64,000 nt of DNA from Chromera velia. Lineage: Eukaryota > Sar > Chromeraceae. A program made the position numbers and the translations under genes. The first letter of the stretch is position 1, and each line of letters starts with the position of its first letter. The notes under the pieces are model-generated. The model was given only the letters and a program-made list of their open reading frames with translations, had not been told where the DNA came from and did no database searches. Where the stretch lies: NCBI GenBank assembly GCA_018398765.1, contig JAHBMJ010000576.1:45479-109478 (forward strand), written 5' to 3'. Shown one piece after another: positions 55,167 to 64,000 of this stretch.

Positions 55167-57790
55167 GTTTCAACTGCAGAGCTGCGGGTTTAGGTGCCTG
55201 TCCTGTCTTCTCAGGCAGCTACCGCCTCAAACCGAGATCGATCTTCAAATTGCCAGGGCCTCTTTGGGTCTTGCTGCTTATCTGCTTCTGCCCGTATGGA
55301 TACAACAAATGAATTTCAGGTGTTAGTCTCTAGCTCTGCTTTTTGCTTTGTGTTGCTGTATGCGAGAATGATGCGAGGCGTTTTTTTTTTACATGCACGT
55401 GCTTGCCTTTCTTTCTGTGCATGTGCCGCTGTCCAGTGCAGTTCTGTGTTGTCAATCTCATATGACCCGGCCAGTGTGGCTTTTTGTTTCTTCCATATCT
55501 TTTTTGCATCTTTTTTTTGTTTAGTCCAGGATTCGCTTTTGATTTCTCTTTCTAGGCACTTTTTTCTTTCTGCACTGAGTGAATTTGTTTGACTGACAGT
55601 GCACGACTTTTTTAATCTCAGTTCTATCTGTTCGTCGATTGTCTCCTGGTTGAATCAGATGCTTTTCTAGCTTCTAAGTGTTTCCATTGTATGTTCACAG
55701 TCTTTCCGTTCCATTTCTATTTAGTGGTTGATCTCTTTCTTAACGCTCTGATGGTCTTTTAATTGCCAGCCCTCTCCTTGATTCTTTGAGCTTTGTTTTC
55801 TGTTTACCTTGCTTTTAACATCGTTTGACCTCTCAATCAAATTAATGGAGAAAATATTTGTGCAAATTCTGCATGCGTGCAGCAACCAGACTCGGAAGTG
55901 ACGTACTGGCAGCTCTGTCGGGCGGGGCTTAACACGTTGTGCAGACACTGTGTCAGTGGCTATAAGAGTCTCTGTAACAGTTTTTGTCTGTGTGTCTGGG
56001 GCAGATGAAGTCCGAACAGTGCGTCTCGATGATGGAAGAACGGGCGGATCGAACGGGGGAGGATAAGAAAAGGGGGATAGATGTGTGCAGGCAGAATGAA
56101 TACTGTTCTAACTAATTGGTAGTTTTTTGGCCTTCCGGGACCCTTGTTTTTTCGCCTCCATGCCCTGCTTGACTCTAAACTTTCATAAAGACAAAACAAA
56201 GGAGTAAGCTAAGCCCCACAGAGAACCATGCACTGCCAGACGTCTAGAACTAGGTCTGGAAGCATGAGTTATTGAGAAGGGCAGAAGGCTTTGGGGGCGG
56301 GGGGAGACTCAGTTCTTTCCTCTTTCTCTTGTGAGACTCCTTGATCCCCCCTTTATCTGTATCAGCATTCTAATGCGTTCAAATGGTAGTCAACTGATTG
56401 AAACATAACTGTTATTAATGCTTTAACTGAACGTGGAGCATGATATATGTATAGATTAAACTAAGAATTGATAGAACACTATAAATAAAAAATCTTGTGA
56501 AATCGATTTAAAGTTTAATCTATTCTATATAATACCACCAAGCTTTACAACTATGGCAAACCATCTTGTACTATAATATTTTATTATTAAAAAAACAGGT
56601 GGTAATCGAATTACAAAGATTGATTGATTGATTACAAAGAAAACAGTATAGGGAGAGGGAGAGAGGGCAGACTGCTTGCAAGCTTTGATGACACGTTGGA
56701 GTTTAGTGAAAGGGAGAGAGGAGAGAGCTGTAAATAGCAGCAGATGAAAAGTGGGTGGTGAAGGGAAGGTAGACAAGATCGCTCTATTCTCTTTTCTTTT
56801 GAATGAGGCTGATAAGAATGTCAATACCTTTCTGAAAGACGTCATGATGAAAAGACAGGTAGTAAGAGAATAGAAAAGAAAAAAGGGAGACAATTTGAGT
56901 CAAGCGTTAGGAAGAAAGTTAGATAGGTTGCATCAGGAGACTTAGAAAAGTGAGAAAGAAAGAGAGGGAAGAATTAAAGAGTATGAAAAAGTGTGGAGCG
57001 ATACAAAGGAAGCAAAAGAGGAGGGAAAAAGGAGGAGGATAGGATGTTAGGAGGTTTTAGAACTCGCTTCGAGCCGTTCATCTGTAATTCTGTGATCGTT
57101 CCCTTTCAAACCCTGCTTTGGAATGGAGTGAGCCCTCTCGCATACACACGCAGGTGATTAACTGTTCAATGTGATCCATTCGCGGCATAGGCTAGACCTG
57201 TGCGGGCCGGCCAGGGAGGTCTGATGAGTCTAGGTGCTTTCCCTAGAAGCTGCACGTTGGACATTCGGCATTAGGGCGGGAAGTCAATCCTCCGGACATT
57301 AATCCTAATCCTAATCCTAAAGAAAAGGATCTGAAAACTGAGTTTTAGACTAAGTTATTCAACTAGTTATTTAAAAATATTGAAAACTAAAAAAAAATAA
57401 AAGCTGAGTATCTTACTGTATCTAGCTACTAAAGTATCATTATCATTTTTTCATCGATCATACATGATCCGAGTCAGATCATCAACAAATTTCATCAACT
57501 AGTCAATGAATCAATCATACGCCATCGCTATAAGCCTTATTTAAGCCTAGACTAAGGCTTCTGGCGTTTGGCAGCAACGCACGAGGAAGTTTCGCTTCTA
57601 TAACAACATTTTATTCAAATTACCATGGATCGTTTTCTAGATCGTTTTGTAAAGCTCAAGATTTTAAATTTTTCAAATAAATTTGGAGAGTATAGCACAG
57701 AGTAGTTTGGAGAATCATTGTTGATTGTTTATTTGCTATTGATTGTGATGTTCTTCGATCATTCAGTAGAAACAAAAAAAGAGAAGAAAC
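55167..57790. other. Long non-coding stretch
   Basis: No supported gene. 55.3-55.8 kb is T-rich, 56.4-57.0 kb AT-rich with GATTGATTGATT, and 57,299-57,320 has three to four CTAATC units. Only short random open frames occur. Confidence 0.5.
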
Positions 57791-57819
57791 TTCAAGAAAC
57801 AACCAAGAAAAAATAAGGC

Positions 57820-57969
57820 GAGAAAGAAAGAAAGAAAGAAAGAGAGGAAGGAAGGGAGGGAGGGAGGGAGGGAGGGAGGAAGGAAGGAAGGAAGGAAGGA
57901 AAGGGGGAAGAAAGGAAGAAAGAAAAAGAAACAAGCAAGCAAGCAAGCAAGAAAGAAAGACAGAAAGAA

Positions 57970-58006
<37 letters not shown>

Positions 58007-58289
58007 GTTTCTTCTTCTCCCTCTTTTTCTTCATGTACACAACAGACAAAAAGAAAGAGAGGAAGAAAGACAAAAGAACAGCTTCAACAATCAAACGGCG
58101 TGGGCAGGGGAGACAGACAGACAGACAGACTATATGTTTCTTCTTCTTCTCCCTCTTTTTCTTCATGTACAAAACAGACAAAAAGAAAGAGAGGAAGAGA
58201 GAAAGAAAAGAAAGAAAGAAAGAAAGAAGGAAAGAAGGAAAGAAGGAAAGAAGGAAAGAAGGAAAGAAAGAAAGAAAGAAAGAAAGAAA

Positions 58290-58322
<33 letters not shown>

Positions 58323-58590
58323 CAGACAGAAAGAAAGAAAGAAGGAAAGAAGGAAAGAAAGAAAGAAAGAAAGAAAGAGAGCGAGAGAGCGAGAGAGGGA
58401 GAGAGAAAGAACGAAAGAACGAAAGAAAGACAGACTACATCACTTCTTTTTTTTCTTTTTTTCTTCTTTTCTCTTTTGAGACAAAAATACAAAGATAGAG
58501 ACCTACAGACAGACAGACTATATATTTCTTGTTCTCTCTTCTTTTCTTCATCAAGATAAACAGACAGACAAACTATATTGTCTTTTCTTT
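57820..58590 (+). repeat. GAAA-type microsatellite field with CTATAT-headed spacers
   Basis: About 770 bases of GAAA, GGAA, AAGAA and CAGA repeats. Interspersed are T/C-rich spacers headed CTATATGTTTCTTC (58,129) or variants (58,007; 58,518; 58,573), the same unit as in the DHX35 intron at 42.2-42.4 kb. Confidence 0.92.
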
Positions 58591-59289
58591 CCTTTTCCTC
58601 CAAATAAAGAGATGAATTAACAGACAAAGACAAAGAAGGAAAAAAGACAATAGAAAGACAAAAAGAACAGAAGAAAGAAGGACAGAAAGGCAAAAAGAGA
58701 ACGGGGAGCGGAGGGGATAGGGAAGAGGCGGCGAAGTGAGGGAGAGAGACAGGGCGAGACGCACAAGACGAGCGCAGAAAAACCAATATTGATCCACGTG
58801 AGAACGCGCTGAACAGATGATTTGACAGAAGTGCATGAAATAAGCACAAAGGAAAAAGGACCATGTCACACAGTCCGGACCCACAATGCAGAAATGATCG
58901 TAAAGAATCAACAGGCAGTGAGTGAGCTGCACTCTCTCTGAGCATTCAACAATCAATTGTCCCTAATTGAATTCTGCGGAAGGCCTATTTCGACTGACCC
59001 CCCTCCCCGCATGTTCCTCTGCGCGTATGCAATAGATCCCTGACGGTGGTTCACGGTCGCATGGAAGGACCACAAGAGACATGCACATGCGGGTTAGACT
59101 AGCTCTGCGCATTTCCTTTCCCTCTCTTTTCTCGCCCTTCCGCTCCCTGCCCAAATGCCATCACACAGGAACGCAAGGGCATTTCCCTCCTTTGCAATCA
59201 AGCAAGCAGCCATGAGCAATCCCTCTTTTGTATACGGAGGGACAAGGAAGGGGTTAGGTGTGTCTCTCCCCCTTTTTGCGTGCGTCAGG
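58591..59289. other. Region downstream of the membrane-protein gene
   Basis: Contains the probable 3' UTR of the minus-strand gene. A minus-strand open frame here runs straight into the microsatellites and has no domain, so it is not annotated as a gene. Confidence 0.45.
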
Positions 59290-60246
59290 TTAGTATACAG
59301 CCCTATACTGAGGGTAGGCATTCTCCACTGTGGCAGATCCGGGACGGATTCCCTGCCTGCCCACTGACCGGGCTCTTGACGCGTCTGTGTGATCGTATGT
59401 AGCCGAGAAGGGGGCTGCCTGGTTCTGCTGCGTTCCCTTCCCTCTCGGGCTCCGAGGAGGTGATTTGACTTGGGAGGCACTCGAGCTTTTCGGTCTGACG
59501 TTCTGCTGCTGCGATTTTCTCTCAGTGTCAGGTTTTTCGTCTTTCGAACGTCCCTTGTCCTTATCATTCATCACATACTCCTGCATTCTCTGAATTGCTG
59601 CATTGTATGACTCGTACCCCTGCTGTGCCAATTTCATGGCATCTGCCTGCACTACGGGATACACGATGCAAATGAGAATCTTCAGAATGACCTCTGCCAC
59701 CCCAAGACCCAGGCAGATCCAGTGAATCACTGCGGATGTTCCTGCATCTACTCCTTGACCCTGGAGAGTGTGTTGTTCGGAGAGATTGTAATACCCCCAA
59801 TAACACAGAAACGGAAGGTCTCCAACAATAATTGACGCAATGAAGACCCACAAAAAGTATTGACTGGTCTTATGGACCTGCCCTTCCTCTTCCTCGCGCT
59901 GCTGTCTCCTTTCTCTTTCCTCTTCCTCGTCTGAGTTTACACTGATCTGGGTGTACGCAATCGCAGCAAGAGGGGCGTTGAAATCTGCCCTACCGATACA
60001 CGAGATCGTCGCCAGAACACCCAAAAGAACCAGCTGTACCTCCACAGAGAATTTGGACCAAAAGGCACTTCTCTTATGGGGTGTCTGAGCAGCTTGCTGG
60101 TCATTTGCCTCCTTTGCTTCCCTCTCCCTTTCAGAGTCCAGGGCCTCATTCAAGGGGTACGACTGCCCCGGGGCGCCGCGATAGTAGTGCTCCCCTGAGC
60201 CCGCTACGTGGACTGGCAAAGGGGTATACTGGTGGTAGGGGTGCAT
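59290..60246 (-). CDS. Multi-pass membrane protein with polar N- and C-terminal tails, family unknown
   Basis: One uninterrupted exon of 318 codons. Predicted membrane segments at about residues 67-100 (long, possibly a hairpin), 129-152 (Y-F-L-W-V-F-I-A-S-I-I-V-G-D-L-P) and 172-200 (I-H-W-I-C-L-G-L-G-V-A-E-V-I-L-K-I). A Glu/Arg-rich loop (105-122) separates the first two. The N-terminus is Tyr/Pro-rich; the C-terminal 100 residues are Lys/Ser/Gln-rich and disordered. The first residues M-H-P-Y-H-Q-Y and a clean frame support the start. No enzyme or transporter motif recognised. It is divergent to the next gene across an 880-base intergenic region. Confidence 0.75.
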   Translation of the reverse strand: MHPYHQYTPLPVHVAGSGEHYYRGAPGQSYPLNEALDSEREREAKEANDQQAAQTPHKRSAFWSKFSVEVQLVLLGVLATISCIGRADFNAPLAAIAYTQISVNSDEEEERERRQQREEEEGQVHKTSQYFLWVFIASIIVGDLPFLCYWGYYNLSEQHTLQGQGVDAGTSAVIHWICLGLGVAEVILKILICIVYPVVQADAMKLAQQGYESYNAAIQRMQEYVMNDKDKGRSKDEKPDTERKSQQQNVRPKSSSASQVKSPPRSPRGKGTQQNQAAPFSATYDHTDASRARSVGRQGIRPGSATVENAYPQYRAVY

Positions 60247-61124
60247 GACTGGAGTAGAAACTCTATCGAAGTCAGCAATAGATAGCTAAGAAGCTGAACT
60301 GTAAAATTCAGCGAAGAGAAGACGGAAAGAGGGTACACGTGTTCAGAGCCACCGGAAGATCTCAGGCAAGAGTCTCCCGGATCCAAGGATTCTCGGGCCG
60401 TCTCTGAAAGTCAGCGGCAGTTTCTTCTCTTTATGCACGTTTCGACGGCACAGGCCAGGTGAAAAGGCTTTCTATCAATACGACTACTCTCTGTAAAATT
60501 TCATGATTTCGCAGAGGCTGCTGGAGTGTCACTGGGGACTCAGTTGGGAGGTCGAAAGATGTTGAAAGCTGCATTGTGATGCATGGTGTCTGTCGGATGT
60601 GCGCGCCCGCCATGCGCCATCATGCGATCATGCGCCCGCCCGCGTCTGCATGTCATGGCACGCGTCGCCGCGGGGCCGCGGCGGCCGCGGGCCCCACGGA
60701 CTCCGCGCCCGCGTTCGCGTTCGGCGGCGAACTTCAACGGTTGATTCTCGAACAGCGACGCACTTCTCGAATTAACTTCCAACGGACTCGAATCTGCCGC
60801 CGGGCATGGTCCGACTGACAGTCACTGACTTCATGGTTGCACACCCAAAGGACAAAGGATTGTGAGCGCTACTCTTGGCCCTGCTGAAGTAACGAGATTG
60901 ACTGAGACAAGGTGATCGTTCAATCGGAAGCGACTCAGTGTCGCCCAGACAGAGCATCTCTCCTTTGCGAAGACTCCTTAAGCGCTGACACCCAAGAACA
61001 AAGCGTTTCAGTCAGATAACTGAGTAGGTGAGCTCCTGCACTCTTGATAGTCCCAAGCGAAGCGTGTGGACGGACTGAAAGGACTTGTGAGACGCAAACA
61101 CGGCATATAGACCAGAGAGCACAG
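60247..61124. promoter_or_regulatory. Divergent intergenic region with a GC/CpG-rich core
   Basis: Separates two divergently transcribed start codons. 60,595-60,740 is very GC-rich with CGCGG, GCGGCCGCGG and several GCATG/CATGCG copies, while the flanks are average. The rest holds no recognisable gene. Confidence 0.5.
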
Positions 61125-64000
61125 ATGAGTTCGACAACACAAGTGATCGCACGGCACGAGGTGGCAGTGACGTCACCTTGCTTCGGTCCGAACGGAGAGC
61201 TCTTTGCCGTGTCCGCCACAGGTGATATCTTCAAATACACAGGGAACTTGGTGGGTTTCCTCCCTTCTCTTTCCTTTAAAATGGAGTGAGGCAACACTTG
61301 TGTTTCCTATCTGAAGTGAAAGGAACAATCCCATCTCCTTTGTGCGAATGCAAGGCTGTGGTGCGGGTGTTCGATTGCTTTGCGAACTTTCTTTCAATAG
61401 AGAACAGCAGATTCGGAAAGGATTGGAAAGCATCTGGCCCCTCAAAGCACCCAGTGGTGGGGCCTGAACGAATGATATTGTACGCAAAGCGTTCGTTCTT
61501 AGTATTGTACTGTGTTTCATTGCAGAAGCAACAGTTGTGATCCCGCATTCATCTTCTTCGCATTGCGACTTTTCCGCTTCGTCTGCGTTTGTAGTGCATC
61601 TTCTCCTCTCTGAATGGTCCACTGCAGATTGATGGCTCGGAGATCTCAGTGGAGGTCGGTCGAAGCCTTGTGAAGTACTTTCTTGCCTTTTGTCTTTCTT
61701 TCTTTGTGTAGACTTTGGGTTTGTTGTCTTTGCTGTGTCTCGCTTTCGGTCAAGCACAGAGAAGTGGATGACAACAACCCGATTTGCCCCCCTCCAGCTT
61801 CTTTCTCACTTCCATTGGCGTAGAATCGCAACACTAGTTTCAAATCAATGTGCCCTCCCGTTTTTCTCTCTCTTCAGGGACGTTTCTTTCTACGTCTTTT
61901 TTTCTTGTTTGCCCTCTGTCTCTGCTTTCATTTGCTGTTTTGCCCCTCTCCCCGCTCTGCCTTTTATGCATATACATCCTTTTTCCCCTCTTTCTCCTTT
62001 TCCCTCTTGCGTCCTTCCAGCCCTGGGGTTCCTCCTCCGGGCAGCCGATGGGCCTCGCCATAGACCCGCAAGGTGCCGCTTTCGTTTGCGATGCAGCGCA
62101 TCAGGTGAGCGAATTGTTGTCTTGCAAGCTGATTGCACGAGAAAGTGTAGGTGAGATAGATGCGCGGTGCAATCGGAGAGATTGATCAGCATCTTCCTCG
62201 TGAAGGCCAATACGAACAGAGAGGATGAATGGTGACAATGCAGGGGTGCAACCCGTATGCTCGCGCCTCCGCAGTCGTTCCTTTTGCGCCCACTCCCTTG
62301 CTTCCCATCTGGGTTCGAATGAACTTTCTCGTCTTGCTTGAAGTTTCTCCCTTACTTTACTCTTCATTCCCGTGCCTTCGTGCAGTGTCTCTTTCGCATT
62401 CGAAAGGCAGACAGCGGGGATGGTGCGCCTCGGCAAGTCAGTCTTCTTGATCTCCTGTTTTCGGAAGGTCTTGTGCGGTTGTTGTGTGCGTATGTGGTAG
62501 GGGTGAAGGATCCATCTGCTAACTGTGGTGTCCATCGAACGTGTTTTGTGTTCTTGAGACGGAGAGAGAGGTAACAAGGGGGAGAGGACTTTATGCGCAC
62601 AATTCAAAATGGGGAACAACCATGCTGTGGGTAGTCAGGATTGAGCCAACTAGGGGAAGGTTTTGGGCATACAACCTGCACCGAGTATTTTGGTCCATCT
62701 GCTGAGAGCTCTTTCTGCATCATCATATTGAAGAGCCCCTTTCCCCTTTCCTCCCACCTCCCGACTTGCCATGAGGGAGGAAATCTTGGACGGCGTTGGA
62801 GACTCCACAGACAGAATGTATGGAGGGATATTCGCATGCATGGTATTGTTTTCAGGAAATCCAACCATACGTGAAGGAATATGAAGGGCGATCGCTTGTG
62901 GGTCCAAATTCTGTTGCGATCTCTCCACAAGCAGGTTTGTTGCTCGAAGGGGGGTTGCGGGAAGGGGAGAAGGCTTTCCGGGACAGAGGAAGGAAAGATG
63001 AGAGAGAGATAAGCTTTCTGGGTCTCTCTCGTGTGCATTGAATGCCTCGTGAATTGAAATTAAAGGAATCCATTGATTCCAGAGATGCGAATAATGCACA
63101 GACCCATTGAAAGACGAATCAGTTGAGACCTGCATCGATGAATCTCTCTGTTGAACGAACGAACGTCTTCATGTCGTCTGGCGATCAACAGGGAGTGAGT
63201 AAGAGCGTCTCCCACAAAGGGTGCCTTCTTCACATTCTCGTCCCCTGCTTGCTTGCAGGAACAGTTTTCTTCACAGACAGCGGTCCTATGGGAGAGACGT
63301 CACTCAGCACACCCACGGTCGGTCATGCAGGTCTTCCTTGTCCTCACTTGGTCGTGGTTCTTTTTCCGTCCCCTTCATCAGATTGTTCATGTGCCGTCGT
63401 ATGCCTCCAAGCGTGAATCACTCAAACTCTGTCAGTGAACACAGGCACCTTGTCTCTTCACGTCTCCCTCCCTCCATACAAACCCCTCCATTGCAGGGAT
63501 CCCTCTACGCCGTCAACCCGGGCACCCAACTGCTCCTCCCTCTTCTGCAGGGAGTCCTTGCGCATCCGGGGGGAGTGTGCATCTCCCCAGATGAACAGAC
63601 AGTGTGCGTCTACATGGCGTTTGTTTTTGTATGAATATCTGTGTATGGATCTGCGTACATGAGGAAGTCCGTTTGTGCATATGCGGACATCCTGTCCATG
63701 GGGCTTTCTTTAGCGGATCTCTTTGAGGTGCTTCCTTGCTGGTGTTTCTGTTGCTCTGTTCTCTGACGTGCCTGCGAATCGATTTGCACACATTTGTTTT
63801 TGCCTATCTCCCTGTTTTTCTCCCCGATGTTTCTTTTTTCGTCCTCTCCAGACCCATGCCTTCATTCGTTACAATGCATTAAGTACGGTTGTGTAATTAC
63901 CCAAACTGTTTCTTCTTCCTCGTTTATTTGCAGATATGTGGGTGAACTCTTCAAGAACCGGATTCTCCGTCTGGTGCAGCGTCCTCCTGGTGTGTGGTTG
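61125..64000 (+). CDS. Strictosidine-synthase/SMP-30-like six-bladed beta-propeller protein, 3' end outside window
   Basis: Exons read from GT/AG sites with agreeing phases: 61125-61250, 61628-61654, 62021-62104, 62386-62436, 62856-62934, 63259-63317, 63497-63603, 63934 to the edge. The spliced protein has M-G-L-A-I-D-P-Q-G, Y-E-G-R-S-L-V-G-P-N-S-V-A-I, F-F-T-D-S-G-P-M-G-E-T-S, G-S-L-Y-A-V-N-P and Y-V-G-E-L-F-K-N-R-I-L-R-L, the repeated blade pattern of the SMP-30/gluconolactonase/strictosidine-synthase-like superfamily. The first exon gives a plausible cytosolic start without signal peptide. The 51-base exon 62386-62436 was found by its phase and GTCAGT donor and is less certain. Substrate unknown; members are hydrolases or synthases, or have lost activity. 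Confidence 0.85.

Noticed and set aside
57299-57320. CTAATC repeats as telomere-like sequence
   Set aside because: Only three to four copies, internal and not matching a known telomere unit.
57792-58945. Lys/Glu- or Ser/Phe-rich open frames in the GAAA field
   Set aside because: Low-complexity translation of microsatellites without any domain or splice support.
1-64000. tRNA, rRNA or snRNA genes
   Set aside because: No cloverleaf, rRNA or snRNA signature was noticed on either strand by eye; a tRNAscan/Infernal run would be needed to exclude small ones.

Overview
This is nuclear DNA from a eukaryote: genes are cut by many short spliceosomal introns, intergenic DNA is rich in tetranucleotide microsatellites, and several eukaryotic transposon classes are present. 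A plastid-type monogalactosyldiacylglycerol (MGDG) synthase together with an animal-like EGF/discoidin adhesin points to a photosynthetic protist. A chromerid alga (Chromera velia or a relative) is my best guess; this is inference, because no rRNA or organelle marker is present.

Layout. (1) 1-15,402, minus strand: one huge modular gene whose 3' end lies off the left edge. It encodes a probable signal peptide, calcium-binding-type EGF domains, a DUF1349-like beta-sandwich and 12 copies of an EGF + 'RGD' linker + F5/8C (discoidin-like) module, nearly all as single symmetric phase-1 exons. (2) 16,633-19,431, minus: an unrecognised three-exon gene with an N-terminal hydrophobic segment. (3) 20,371-20,997, plus: a small acidic coiled-coil protein. 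(4) 23,022-23,744, minus: a two-exon OTU cysteine protease, followed by an unrecognised coding-like block (24,195-25,148). (5) 26,482-31,925: a hAT-type element with perfect 8-bp target duplications, carrying a nested LTR retrotransposon. (6) 32,580-43,885, minus: a roughly 19-exon DHX35-type DEAH-box RNA helicase. (7) 44,597-48,511, plus: MGDG synthase, divergent from the helicase. (8) 48,705-49,423: a PIF/Harbinger-like MITE. (9) 50,749-53,591: a decayed retrotransposon (reverse transcriptase plus restriction-like endonuclease), itself split by a hAT MITE. (10) 54,060-55,166: an unclear Tudor-like ORF region. (11) 57,790-58,600: compound microsatellites. (12) 59,290-60,246, minus: a multi-pass membrane protein. 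(13) 61,125 to the right edge, plus: a strictosidine-synthase/SMP-30-like beta-propeller gene, truncated by the window.

The genes do not form a pathway. The adhesin would act at the cell surface or be secreted, the helicase in the spliceosome, MGDG synthase in plastid membranes, and OTU in ubiquitin removal. Shared features are short introns, an unusual splice-donor profile (GTNNGT with many C at +3) and microsatellites that sit directly on splice sites.
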